A DNA stretch of 64,000 bases from Bacteroidetes bacterium CG2_30_33_31 (lineage in GTDB: Bacteria > Bacteroidota > Bacteroidia > Bacteroidales > UBA1556). The stretch is taken from the NCBI GenBank assembly GCA_001872625.1, contig MNXP01000076.1, positions 20,042-84,041 on the forward strand, given 5' to 3'. The first letter of the stretch is position 1, and each line of letters starts with the position of its first letter. Below the pieces are notes generated by a model. The model made no database searches. It was not told the DNA's origin and saw only the letters and a list, made by a program, of their open reading frames with translations. Positions 54,741-63,744 of the stretch are shown here, one piece after another. The translations under genes were made by a program, and so were the position numbers.

Positions 54741-55652
54741 ATGGCACTTTTTAAAATTGACAAAAAATTTGAGTACATCAAGGAAAAGCCGTTTAAGCTT
54801 GAAAAGGAAATTCAACAATTAACAGAGCAAAATTTAAAACTAATTTTTGGTATTGATTTCGTTAAATCTGAATTTGCGTTAAACAATTTCCGAATTGACA
54901 CATTAGCATTTGATTATGAATCTAATTCTTTCGTAATTATTGAATATAAAAGGGATAAAAATTTTAGTGTTATTGACCAAGGTTATGCTTATTTGTCGCT
55001 AATGCTTAATAATAAGGCTGATTTTATCCTCGAATACAATGAAAAACAAGGAAAATTATTAAAGCGTGCAGATGTTGATTGGTCGCAATCACGTGTTATG
55101 TTTATTTCTCCTGCTTTTACAAATTACCAGCGTGAAGCCATAAATTTCAAGGATTTACCAATTGAACTATGGGAAGTTAAGCGGTTTGAAAATGGCACTA
55201 TTTCTTATGACCAAATTCAAAAAGCAGGTGCACAAGAAAGCATAAAGACAATTTCAAAAACAGATGAAACTTTCGAAACTGTGGCCAAAGAAATTGTTGT
55301 ATATTCAGAACAAGAACATCTTGACAATGCCAATGATGAAATTGTTGAACTTTATCAAAAATTAAAAGGGGCTATTTTAAATTTTGATAATATTGAAATA
55401 AAGCCAAAGAAAAAATACATCTCTTTTGTTTCAGGTAAAAATATAGTAGATATTCACCCACAAAAGAAGTCATTAAAAATCTGGATAAATCTTAGTAAAG
55501 GCGAACTTGATGACTCAAAGAATATAACGAGAGATGTATCGGCAACAGGTCACTGGGGGAATGGAGATTATGAATTACAAATTGACAGTGATGAAGATTT
55601 AGAATACATATTAAGTTTAATAAAGCAGTCAATTAGGAAGAATAAAAAATAA
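54741..55652 (+). CDS. DUF5655 protein with PD-(D/E)xK-like N-terminal domain
   Basis: 303 aa. The N-terminal ~130 residues have the layout of a restriction-endonuclease-like fold: helical start with a conserved Glu, then 'RIDTLAFDYESNSFVIIEYKRDKN', giving Asp53 and Glu68-x-Lys70 as a D...ExK active site (compare NucS/RecB-like nucleases). The C-terminal ~115 residues match DUF5655 ('FVSGKNIVDIHPQKKSLKIWINLSKGELDD', 'VSATGHWGNGDYELQIDSDEDLEYILSLIKQS'). Single genes of this type are common in accessory regions; a DNA-directed role, perhaps defence, is plausible. It stands alone after a decayed stretch. Confidence 0.75.
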   Translation: MALFKIDKKFEYIKEKPFKLEKEIQQLTEQNLKLIFGIDFVKSEFALNNFRIDTLAFDYESNSFVIIEYKRDKNFSVIDQGYAYLSLMLNNKADFILEYNEKQGKLLKRADVDWSQSRVMFISPAFTNYQREAINFKDLPIELWEVKRFENGTISYDQIQKAGAQESIKTISKTDETFETVAKEIVVYSEQEHLDNANDEIVELYQKLKGAILNFDNIEIKPKKKYISFVSGKNIVDIHPQKKSLKIWINLSKGELDDSKNITRDVSATGHWGNGDYELQIDSDEDLEYILSLIKQSIRKNKK

Positions 55653-55767
55653 CGAAAGCACACAGCTAATAAAAACAATATGTAATAAGGTTTTCGGTAA
55701 TAGATCAAGTTCCCTACAGCTTTTGTGCATTCACCTAAGAATTTCTGGCAATGGAATAATTGAGTTT

Positions 55768-56208
55768 TTATCTTTTCTTAGCGAAATATCTCTTCAACAG
55801 CGAGCCACATTCTGTTTCCAAAATTCCTGAAAGCAATTGGGTTTTTGGATGTAAAGGCGATGGATTTAAAAGAGTAAATCCTCTTTTTTCGTCGGTAGCA
55901 GCGTAAACTATTCTGCCTATATGAGACCAAAAAGTTGCTCCAGCACACATCAAGCAAGGCTCCAAAGTTACATATAAAGTGCAGTCGTTCAAATATTTGT
56001 TGCCAAGATATTCATTGGCAGCAGTTATGGCGAGCATTTCGGCATGAGCTGTTGCATCCTGAAGCCGCTTAGTCATATTATGTGCTTTGGCAATCACCAC
56101 ATTTTTTATCACCACCACCGCACCTACAGGCACTTCGTCTTCGGCAAAAGCAAGCTCAGCCTCCTTAAAAGCAAAACGCATAAAGTATTCATCAGAAAAG
56201 ATATCCAT
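55768..56208 (-). CDS. tadA: tRNA-specific adenosine(34) deaminase
   Basis: 146 aa. Converts A34 to inosine in tRNA-Arg(ACG), allowing wobble reading. The zinc deaminase site is complete: 'TAHAEMLAI' (His-Ala-Glu, about 55-60) and 'LEPCLMCAGA' (two Cys, about 84-93). 'DEVPVGAVVV' and 'KRGFTLLN' are TadA features. The length is normal. It stands alone, convergent with the DUF5655 gene. Confidence 0.92.
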   Translation of the reverse strand: MDIFSDEYFMRFAFKEAELAFAEDEVPVGAVVVIKNVVIAKAHNMTKRLQDATAHAEMLAITAANEYLGNKYLNDCTLYVTLEPCLMCAGATFWSHIGRIVYAATDEKRGFTLLNPSPLHPKTQLLSGILETECGSLLKRYFAKKR

Positions 56209-56455
56209 AAGGCAAAAATATGAGAAATTTATGTCGCATGAAAATTATTGTGCCACATTTTTCTTTATTAAGAGGGATACTAAAAATTAGATTTTTTGAA
56301 GCGGACAAGATTTTAAAACTGGAGTTTCCCATTGTAAATGAGGATGTTGAAGAAGAAGCGCAACCGAGAAAAAAACCACCGATGGACAGCGGGCTTAGAA
56401 CTCCCGTTAAGCTAATTCTAGGTGTTAATAAAGAAAATTTCTTGAATTTCAATAA

Positions 56456-59002
56456 TTACCACAAGCAATCCCAAACGGATTTAAGTTTGAGATTTTTAGA
56501 GAAATCTTTGCTTTTATCGACAGTTATAAACCGTATTTCATAGTCCTTACTGGGTATTAAATCAAAAAAATTATCAGTCCAAAAGCCTTCATTGTCGGAT
56601 TCAAGTTGTAGGTTTTTTACAAAAACATCTGACCTAAGTTTTACTGAATATCCATCAAAATTCTCCACAATTTTTATTTTAATATCTGGCTTTTGAAGTT
56701 GAAGGTTTTTTACTTTATCGAACAAAAAATCACTCACAAGATTGCAAGAGTCATAAGCAAGATTCATCATTAATACAATATTGTTTGTTGTGTTTTTGCC
56801 AATATATTTTTCTAATAAATCATTCAATATTAATTCATTAGCATTATCCTTCAAAGAAGTTTCAAGGGTTTTTTGCCAAATTATTTTGCCGTCAAGAGTT
56901 AATATTGTGAACTTGCATTTTACTTTTTGTGGGTGGTTCAAATCGGAAATAATATTAATGCGGAGGCTGTCATTTTTTAAAACTGCCGAACATATAACAG
57001 GCTCAAAAGCTTTTTTCACAAAATATTGCATAGCTTTCCAGTTACCGAAATAGTCGATGCCCGACCATGAAATTGCTGGCCACACATCGTTGAATTGCCA
57101 ATATAGCGAGCCCATACAAAATGGTTTATTGCGGCGGTGGGCTTCAAAAGCTATACGCATAGCTTCAGCCTGCAAAAGCTGTGAAAGATAAACAAAATCT
57201 TCAAAATTTTTGGGTGTTTTATATTCACGTGCCATATATTCGCCAATAGTTGCATTTCCAATGGAGCTTTTCTGATGCGCTTTCATGGGAGCAGAATCTA
57301 TCTGCCAATCTTTTTTATCGGCAAAAGTGGCTAAAGTCTTTATCTCTGGGAAAGATTGAAATCCGAATTCGCTCATAAATCGAGCTATAAATTCGTTGAA
57401 ACTTTCGAAAGGTTTTTTGCCCCACCATACGCCCCAGTAGTGGTTGTCGCCAATATTGAAGTCAGACTTAAGACCCCAATTGCTAATAGGCGATGATGGG
57501 AAATAAAACCTCCCGCTGTCGAGTTGTTGCACTTTTTGAGGCAGCAGTTCAAGAAATATTTTCTTGTATCCTTCAACCATTAACTTTTGTGTAGCTTCAT
57601 CATAGTGGTAAGTTTTTTGCCAGCCCCAATTTTCCCAGCCAACATTTACCTCATTATTGCCGCACCACAATGCCAGACAAGCATGATTTCTAAGCCTTTT
57701 TATGTTGTATTCCACTTCCTCAAGAATGTTCGCAATAAATTCGCTATCAGAAGGATACATGCTACAAGAGAACATAAAATCCTGCCAAATAATTATGCCT
57801 TTTTCATCGGCAAGTTCATAGAATTTATCATCTTCATAAAAGCCTCCTCCCCAAACGCGCAGCATATTCATATTTGATTTCACTGCATTTTCAAAGATTT
57901 TCTGGTAAATGGAGTCGCTAAATTCAGCCGGAAAACAATTGCTGGGAATATAGTTGGCTCCTTTCATAAATACTGCCTTGCCATTAACTTTTAGGTAGAA
58001 ACTCTCTCCCAGGCTATCTTTCTCATTTACAACTTCTAAGCGTCGTAAGCCAACTTTATTTGCCTTGGAATCCTGTATTTTTCCTTTGAAAATCAAAGAT
58101 GAATTTATAGTATAAATATTTTGCTCTCCCATTCCATTAGGCCACCATAATTTTGGAGAATCGATATTAATTTCAAACTCTTGATTGTTGTCTCCCTTCA
58201 CCAAATCAATCTCTTTTGTAAATGTTTTAATTTTATCACAATCAATATTTAAGGTGGTTTTTATGCTTCTATCGGCATAAATATTATAATAAATTTTGAG
58301 CTTTGCAGAATTATTATTGAGTTGCGATTGAGTAATATGGACATTCACAATCTTTAAATCATCCCAAGCAAAAAGCTTCACTTGTCGCCAAATTCCTGAT
58401 GTAACAAAGCGTGGCGCCCAATCCCAACCGTAATGAGATGCGGTTTTACGTGTGAATACACTCAGATGCTCTTCAGATTTATCATTGTCGGCAGGATAGG
58501 TGATTCCCGCCTTTTGCCACAACGGCAGAGCTGTTGTAATAGGCGATTTAAAAATAACTTCAATTTTATTTATACCCAGATTTATCAGCTTTTGTATTTC
58601 ATGCTTATACTCTACAAACATATTTTCTGAACTGAGGATTTTTTTGTCATTTATATAAACATCAGCATAAGTGTCCAATCCTTCAAAAATTATTTCAATA
58701 TGCTTGTAATCAAATATTTGCTTCGATATTTCAAAGTGTCCAAGGTAACGCCAATCAGTTTTTTCAACCCAATGAATTTCGTTTTCATTTGTTCCAAAAT
58801 ATGGGTTTTCTATCAGAGCATTTCTCTGTAAATCTTTATGCACATTTCCCGGCACTTTAGCTGGATAAAGCAAGCTATCATTCATTTTCCCAAACTTCCA
58901 AACGGCATCCAAATTTGTAGTAATATTTGGTTTTTGAGAGAAGGATGAAATAGAAAACGACGAAAGAAATGCTAACAAAAGAAATATTTTTATCGAATTC
59001 AT
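56456..59002 (-). CDS. Glycoside hydrolase family 2 beta-mannosidase
   Basis: 848 aa with a signal peptide (1-22, 'SISSFSQ'), so periplasmic or outer-membrane exposed. The N-terminal sugar-binding domain contains 'AKVPGNVHKDLQRNALIENPYFGTNENEIHWVEKTDWRY', typical of beta-mannosidases rather than beta-galactosidases. The acid/base Glu is in 'LWCGNNEVNVGW' (~450) and the nucleophile Glu in 'FMSEFGFQSFPE' (~543). It would release mannose from the non-reducing ends of manno-oligosaccharides. There are no sugar-uptake genes beside it. A -7 box ends 4 bases before the ATG. Confidence 0.92.
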   Translation of the reverse strand: MNSIKIFLLLAFLSSFSISSFSQKPNITTNLDAVWKFGKMNDSLLYPAKVPGNVHKDLQRNALIENPYFGTNENEIHWVEKTDWRYLGHFEISKQIFDYKHIEIIFEGLDTYADVYINDKKILSSENMFVEYKHEIQKLINLGINKIEVIFKSPITTALPLWQKAGITYPADNDKSEEHLSVFTRKTASHYGWDWAPRFVTSGIWRQVKLFAWDDLKIVNVHITQSQLNNNSAKLKIYYNIYADRSIKTTLNIDCDKIKTFTKEIDLVKGDNNQEFEINIDSPKLWWPNGMGEQNIYTINSSLIFKGKIQDSKANKVGLRRLEVVNEKDSLGESFYLKVNGKAVFMKGANYIPSNCFPAEFSDSIYQKIFENAVKSNMNMLRVWGGGFYEDDKFYELADEKGIIIWQDFMFSCSMYPSDSEFIANILEEVEYNIKRLRNHACLALWCGNNEVNVGWENWGWQKTYHYDEATQKLMVEGYKKIFLELLPQKVQQLDSGRFYFPSSPISNWGLKSDFNIGDNHYWGVWWGKKPFESFNEFIARFMSEFGFQSFPEIKTLATFADKKDWQIDSAPMKAHQKSSIGNATIGEYMAREYKTPKNFEDFVYLSQLLQAEAMRIAFEAHRRNKPFCMGSLYWQFNDVWPAISWSGIDYFGNWKAMQYFVKKAFEPVICSAVLKNDSLRINIISDLNHPQKVKCKFTILTLDGKIIWQKTLETSLKDNANELILNDLLEKYIGKNTTNNIVLMMNLAYDSCNLVSDFLFDKVKNLQLQKPDIKIKIVENFDGYSVKLRSDVFVKNLQLESDNEGFWTDNFFDLIPSKDYEIRFITVDKSKDFSKNLKLKSVWDCLW

Positions 59003-59006
59003 TCAG

Positions 59007-59040
59007 CAAAGATAATTTTTTTAAAAATGATAATTTCCAA
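59007..59040 (-). promoter_or_regulatory. Promoter abutting the beta-mannosidase start codon
   Basis: On the minus strand TTG (complement of 59038-59040) lies 23 bases before TATCTTTG (complement of 59007-59014). The box ends 4 bases before the ATG at 59002, which would make the mRNA leaderless or nearly so. Confidence 0.5.
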
Positions 59041-59085
59041 TGGCTTTTATTGTTCGAAAATATTTAAATCCTACCAAAAAATGCA

Positions 59086-60693
59086 TTATTTAATTTGAAT
59101 ATTAGTTAGAAAATTATCATAATTCCAGATAGATGATTTCACAATTTTTATGTTGGTATTTTTTAAAATATATTCAGGAAGCATTTGATTATCAAAAATA
59201 TATGGCACAATATTTCTTTTTGTAAGATTGGCAATAGTTAATGAATCGGGTAAATATGACCTTGCATCAATGCTCGTGATAAATGTAAATCTGATGTTTC
59301 CGTATTCGGGAAAATTAAAGACCATAGCATTCTTTGAGTCATCAATTTTACTTGCCAATTTCTCAAAAATCTTGGCCTCACTTGCATAATGTCTCCAAAT
59401 AGATTGGCGATAAATAGGTTTTAATTTATATTCATGGTCATCATAAATCCATAGAGTTGTCGCTATTGAAAGGACAATGATTGTGATGGTTTTAAATATT
59501 TTATTTTTATTTTTTAGTAGCGGGATTTCGTATAATTTTGAAATCAAACTAATTATTACCGCTGCCAAAACTATCATTAATAAAGGAAGAACTGGGTTGA
59601 CAAACATTGGCATTTTGGTTGCCGAAAATGAAAAAAAGATATACATAATTAGAATGTAGGCGAGAACTGCAATTTTTTGTTTTCGCAATGTTTTTATAAT
59701 TGGAAAGGCAAAAATTATTAGTGCAATAATTATAATTTTAGCAAAATTATGAGCAACAGTATTATTTAAAATATCAAGGTAATAGTCCCAAGATCCAGAG
59801 TGCATTTCAATAACATTGAAGAAATGATTTCCTGTTGTTTGGTTTTCAAATATATAATCCTTAGGAAATCTTAGATAAGCATAGATTTGCCAAGGAAGGA
59901 CTAAAATACAGCTTATTAAAAAAGATAAAATAATATGGAAATATGATTTTATATCTCTGCGTAAATCTCTATTGAAGATAATATTAATTCCCCATGCCGA
60001 AAAAACAAGTAAACCAACAGCCCATTTTGTAAGAATTGCAAAAGCCGCAAAAATTCCAATCAAGATAATATACTTTGTCTTTTTAGCATCTAAATATTTG
60101 AAATAGAAATAAATAGAAAAAATTACAAAGGTCGCAAACATTGCATCATTATGGTCGGTGTTTAATCTTCCAGTAATTAAGGGGACGAATGCAGCAGAGG
60201 CGAAATAAAATATTGCTGCCCAAAATCCTACTTCTTTACTCAAAACTCTTTTTCCAATTCCATAAATTGCAAAAATTTGTAAGGCGCTTAATATTGCTGA
60301 GGGCAGTCTTAGCGACCAATAATGCACGCCAAAAACTTTGAAACTTAGAGCTATTAGCCATAAAAATGCTGGCTGTTTATGAAGCCATACATTGTTTCCC
60401 ACCCAACAAATTGAATGTTCATAAATCTTATCTGGTTCGAGAAGATAAGGGTAAAAAGGATTTTTCAGCATATTTTTAGCTACCATAGCATGGAATTGTT
60501 CATCCCATAGATATAGAAATGGGTCGCTAAAAATATAAAATACATTGGTTAAAAGTACCGCAACGAAAAGTATAATTATAGAAGAATATTTGCCTTTTGA
60601 AAAATAAAAATATGGAATACTTGATATGCCTAACGACATTCCAAATAAATACAGCCACTTGATAGAAGTTATATAATCAACATACTCAAGCAT
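59086..60693 (-). CDS. ArnT-like membrane glycosyltransferase (GT39/GT83-type)
   Basis: 535 aa with about eleven transmembrane helices. The first periplasmic loop holds the conserved acidic site 'LYLWDEQFHAMVAKNMLKNP' (Asp-Glu, about 65) and 'WLHKQPAFLWLIALSFKVFGVHYWSLRLPSA', where the Lys-Gln-Pro-Pro-like turn is a hallmark of ArnT/dolichyl-phosphate-mannose-type enzymes. It would move a sugar from a polyprenyl phosphate carrier to an envelope acceptor. The C-terminal ~120 residues form a soluble periplasmic domain. It follows the etfA terminator, so it is a separate unit. Confidence 0.82.
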   Translation of the reverse strand: MLEYVDYITSIKWLYLFGMSLGISSIPYFYFSKGKYSSIIILFVAVLLTNVFYIFSDPFLYLWDEQFHAMVAKNMLKNPFYPYLLEPDKIYEHSICWVGNNVWLHKQPAFLWLIALSFKVFGVHYWSLRLPSAILSALQIFAIYGIGKRVLSKEVGFWAAIFYFASAAFVPLITGRLNTDHNDAMFATFVIFSIYFYFKYLDAKKTKYIILIGIFAAFAILTKWAVGLLVFSAWGINIIFNRDLRRDIKSYFHIILSFLISCILVLPWQIYAYLRFPKDYIFENQTTGNHFFNVIEMHSGSWDYYLDILNNTVAHNFAKIIIIALIIFAFPIIKTLRKQKIAVLAYILIMYIFFSFSATKMPMFVNPVLPLLMIVLAAVIISLISKLYEIPLLKNKNKIFKTITIIVLSIATTLWIYDDHEYKLKPIYRQSIWRHYASEAKIFEKLASKIDDSKNAMVFNFPEYGNIRFTFITSIDARSYLPDSLTIANLTKRNIVPYIFDNQMLPEYILKNTNIKIVKSSIWNYDNFLTNIQIK

Positions 60694-60710
60694 AAATGAT
60701 ATTTATTCAT

Positions 60711-60741
60711 AAAAAAAGTCATGAAATTATATCATGACTTT
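60711..60741 (-). terminator. Terminator of the acyl-CoA dehydrogenase/Etf operon
   Basis: A perfect 10-bp stem (AAAGTCATGA 60715-60724 / TCATGACTTT 60732-60741) with a 7-base loop is followed by T residues on the minus strand. It lies 12 bases after the etfA stop. Confidence 0.85.
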
Positions 60742-60752
60742 GTGCAAATTTT

Positions 60753-61703
60753 CTATTTGAGTGCGGCAGTGAGCTCAGGCACAATTTTGAAGGCGTCGCC
60801 AACAATTCCATAATCGGCTACCTCAAAAATAGGTGCATCGGGATCTTTGTTAATAGCCACAATACATTTGGAAGAGCTTATACCTCCGACATGCTGAATT
60901 GCGCCAGAAATTCCAACGGCAATATATAAATTTGGTGCAATTATTTTTCCTGTTTGTCCCACATGTTCAGTGTGAGATCGCCAACCTTCATCAGAAACTG
61001 GTCGCGAACAAGCTAAAGCAGCACCGAGAACTCCAGCCAAATCTTCGAGCATTCCCCAGTTTTCGCCACTTTTCAATCCACGACCACCAGAAACCACAAG
61101 GTCGGCATCAGTAAGTAGCAATTTTCCTTTCGAAACTTCTCTACTTTCAACCTTGGTTTTTGCTGTTGGCAAAGTGAAATTCATTTCTTCTGTTGTTGCA
61201 GCGCTAGCAATCTCCTTTATCTCAAAAGAGTTAGGCGATAAAGTCAGAATGGCAATATCAGAATTCACTTTTACATGGGCAAAAGCTTTGCCTGTAAAAA
61301 CTTTTTTCTTGATAGTTATGGGGCTGTAACTCTCTGGCAATGCTACTGCTGCGCTTACAAAGCCAGCCTTTAAAGCTACCGAAAGATGTGAGCCAAGAGC
61401 TTTGCCTTCATTGTTATGAAGCAAAATAATCTCTTTGGCAGCAACTTTTTCGGCTGTTTGTTTTAAGGCAGCGGTAAAAATTTCATTATCGAATGATTCA
61501 AAAGCTGAATTATTAGAGAAATATATTTTATCTGCTCCATAATTTGCAAGGCTTTCTAATTCATCTTTTTCTACATTGCCTAAGCTTAAGGCAATCAATT
61601 CAGTGCCGTTATTTTCGGCTATCTTTTTTCCATAAGAAAGCAGTTCATAAACGGATTTCTTAAATTTTCCATCCCAGTTTTGGGCATATATTAATACTGA
61701 CAT
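60753..61703 (-). CDS. etfA: Electron transfer flavoprotein, alpha subunit
   Basis: 316 aa. With EtfB forms the FAD/AMP protein that accepts electrons from acyl-CoA dehydrogenase. The C-terminal FAD domain is clear: 'DLVVSGGRGLKSGENWGMLEDLAGVLGAALACSRPVSDEGW', 'QTGKIIAPNLYIAVGISGAIQHVGGI' and 'CIVAINKDPDAPIFEVADYGIVGD'. The N-terminal half is the alpha/beta ETF fold. The downstream hairpin ends the operon. The electron acceptor (Etf-QO or a bifurcating partner) is not in the window. Confidence 0.95.
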   Translation of the reverse strand: MSVLIYAQNWDGKFKKSVYELLSYGKKIAENNGTELIALSLGNVEKDELESLANYGADKIYFSNNSAFESFDNEIFTAALKQTAEKVAAKEIILLHNNEGKALGSHLSVALKAGFVSAAVALPESYSPITIKKKVFTGKAFAHVKVNSDIAILTLSPNSFEIKEIASAATTEEMNFTLPTAKTKVESREVSKGKLLLTDADLVVSGGRGLKSGENWGMLEDLAGVLGAALACSRPVSDEGWRSHTEHVGQTGKIIAPNLYIAVGISGAIQHVGGISSSKCIVAINKDPDAPIFEVADYGIVGDAFKIVPELTAALK

Positions 61704-61761
61704 ATTTTTGGGTATTTTAGATATTCATATTCGTTTCAAAATAGCAATTGTAATTTTTCAA

Positions 61762-62499
61762 TTAAATTACTTTAGCTTCATTTCTTAAAAGATTCACAAG
61801 TTCGGCAACATTTTCGGCATCAACCATTTTGCATTTACCTTTAGCTTGTGGCATTTCGAATTTTAATATTTCCGTGAGATTAGCCGTTGAAGTAGCAGCA
61901 ATTACTTTCAAAGGTTTTTGACGAGCCATCATTATTCCACGCATGGCAGGAATTCTTGGGTCTTTAGCAATTCCTTTTTGAACAGTCAAAACCACTGGTA
62001 GTTGAGTTGATACTGTCTCCTTGCCTCCATCAATTTCGCGAGAAACGATGATTTTATCAGCGTCAATATTGAGAGAAGAAACCGCTGATACAGAGGCTGA
62101 ACCAATTATTTCGGCCAGCATACCGCCAACGCTAATGCCATTGTAATCGCTACTTTCTATTCCTGTAAGCACTATGTCGAAATCTTTGGCAACGAGAGAC
62201 AGTTGAGTAGCAGTAAAGAAAGCATCTGTTGGTTCGCAATCAATTCTAAAGGCTTCATCGGCGCCAATGGCGAGAGCTTTTCTAATAGTAGGTTCTGCGC
62301 TTGCAAGCCCCACGCTAACTACTGAAACTCCATCAACAAGATTATTTGCATCTTCCTTAAGTTCCATAGCTCTTGTTAATGCGAGTTCATCCCAAGGATT
62401 TATTATCCATTGAATTCCGGTAGCATCAAGCTTATTATCAGAAATTTTAATTTTTGTTGTGGTGTCGGGAACGTTTCCCAAACAAACAAGTATTTTCAT
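61762..62499 (-). CDS. etfB: Electron transfer flavoprotein, beta subunit
   Basis: 245 aa. 'MKILVCLGNVPDTTTKIKI' and 'GIQWIINPWDELALTRAMELKED' are standard EtfB motifs. 'ALAIGADEAFRID', 'DIVLTGIESSDYNGISVGGMLAE' and 'ARQKPLKVI' follow in the usual order. The 'NPWDELALTRA' form is the Bacteroidota type. It is 58 bases upstream of etfA and 59 bases after the acyl-CoA dehydrogenase gene, with its own promoter candidate in the gap. Confidence 0.95.
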   Translation of the reverse strand: MKILVCLGNVPDTTTKIKISDNKLDATGIQWIINPWDELALTRAMELKEDANNLVDGVSVVSVGLASAEPTIRKALAIGADEAFRIDCEPTDAFFTATQLSLVAKDFDIVLTGIESSDYNGISVGGMLAEIIGSASVSAVSSLNIDADKIIVSREIDGGKETVSTQLPVVLTVQKGIAKDPRIPAMRGIMMARQKPLKVIAATSTANLTEILKFEMPQAKGKCKMVDAENVAELVNLLRNEAKVI

Positions 62500-62545
62500 G
62501 TATAAAATTTTAAATTTATAATTGTTTTTAAATCAATATAATATG

Positions 62546-62573
62546 CAAATATATAGAATTAATCGTGAAGCAA
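62546..62573 (-). promoter_or_regulatory. Internal promoter of etfBA
   Basis: On the minus strand TTG, the last three bases of TTTG (complement of 62571-62574), lies 17 bases before TATATTTG (complement of 62546-62553). It would start etfBA transcription within the gap after the acyl-CoA dehydrogenase gene, with a leader of about 45 bases. Confidence 0.45.
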
Positions 62574-63701
62574 ATCGCGTGAGATAATAATTTTCTGAAC
62601 TTCGGAAGTGCCTTCATAAATTTGAGTCAATTTTGCCTCCCGCATTAGTCTTTCCACATGATATTCTTTTACATAGCCATAGCCGCCGTGTATTTGAACT
62701 GCCTCGGTTGTAACTTCCATGGCAATGTCGGCAGCATATTGTTTTGCCATGGCGCTAAAAATTCCAAAAGGTTTGTGCTGGTCTTTCAGCCAAGCAGCCT
62801 TCAAGCAAAGGTTTCTGGCATTCTCTATCTTCACAGCCATATCAGCAAGTTTAAAAGCAATGGCCTGATGATTAGAAATTTCAGTGCCAAAAGACTTGCG
62901 CTCTTTGGAATAAGCTATGGCTCTTTCCATAGCGCCTCCAGCTATTCCTAAGGCTTGTGAGGCGATACCAATTCTTCCGCCTTCGAGCACTCGCATGGCG
63001 AAGGTAAAGCCAAAACCATCATCACCAATTCTGTTTTCTTTTGGAACTTTCACGTCGGTAAACATTACCGAATGTGTGTCGCTTGAGCGCATTCCCATTT
63101 TGTTTTCGTGAGGGCCTAAAGAAATGCCAGGGCTATTTTTATCTACTATAAAGGCGTTGATTCCTTTATGCTTTTTCTCGGGATGAGTTTGTGCGACAAC
63201 AAGATAAACACTGGCTGAATTGGCATTTGTTATCCAATTTTTTGTTCCATTAATCAAATAATAATCTCCTTTATCTTCGGCAGTGGTATGTTGGTGACTG
63301 GCATCAGAGCCGGCTTCAGGTTCCGACAAAAGGAAAGCTCCAATCTGACGACCATCGCACAATGCTGGAAGATATTTGTCTTTCTGAAAATCGTTGCCAT
63401 ATTTTTGCAAACCCCACACTACTAATGAGTTATTTACCGACATAATGACGCCGAGAGAAGCATCTACTTTTGATATTTCTTCCATTGCCAGCACATAAGA
63501 AACGGTATCCATTCCGCCACCGCCATATTTTGGGTCGGCCATCATCCCCAGAAAACCAAGCTCTCCAAGTGCTTTTACGTGCTTTGCTGGAAATTCAGAC
63601 TTCTCATCTCTTTCAAGAACATCCTTTATTGCTTCACGCTGTACGTAATCTCTTGCTGCATCACGTATCATCAATTGCTCTTCAGTAAATTCAAAATTCA
63701 T
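62559..63701 (-). CDS. Acyl-CoA dehydrogenase
   Basis: 380 aa, the normal size of a short/medium-chain FAD-dependent enzyme. 'GAFLLSEPEAGSDAS' (FAD region, about 123-137), 'YLINGTKNWITNANSAS', 'RSSDTHSVMFTDVKVP' and 'ERKSFGTEISNHQAIAFKLADM' are family signatures. The catalytic Glu is in 'QIYEGTSEVQKIIISRDLL' near the C-terminus. It should introduce the alpha-beta double bond into an acyl-CoA and pass electrons to EtfAB encoded next. The chain length is not predictable; it is close to butyryl-CoA dehydrogenase types. Confidence 0.94.
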   Translation of the reverse strand: MNFEFTEEQLMIRDAARDYVQREAIKDVLERDEKSEFPAKHVKALGELGFLGMMADPKYGGGGMDTVSYVLAMEEISKVDASLGVIMSVNNSLVVWGLQKYGNDFQKDKYLPALCDGRQIGAFLLSEPEAGSDASHQHTTAEDKGDYYLINGTKNWITNANSASVYLVVAQTHPEKKHKGINAFIVDKNSPGISLGPHENKMGMRSSDTHSVMFTDVKVPKENRIGDDGFGFTFAMRVLEGGRIGIASQALGIAGGAMERAIAYSKERKSFGTEISNHQAIAFKLADMAVKIENARNLCLKAAWLKDQHKPFGIFSAMAKQYAADIAMEVTTEAVQIHGGYGYVKEYHVERLMREAKLTQIYEGTSEVQKIIISRDLLHD

Positions 63702-63744
63702 TTTTATAATTTTTAATTGTTATTATCTTGATATTTTACAAAAT

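Noticed and set aside
56220..56543. Plus-strand ORF of 107 aa between tadA and the beta-mannosidase gene (and a minus-strand ORF at 56192-56452)
   Set aside because: Both overlap real genes, have no recognisable domain, and neither has a convincing start or upstream signal; treated as chance frames.
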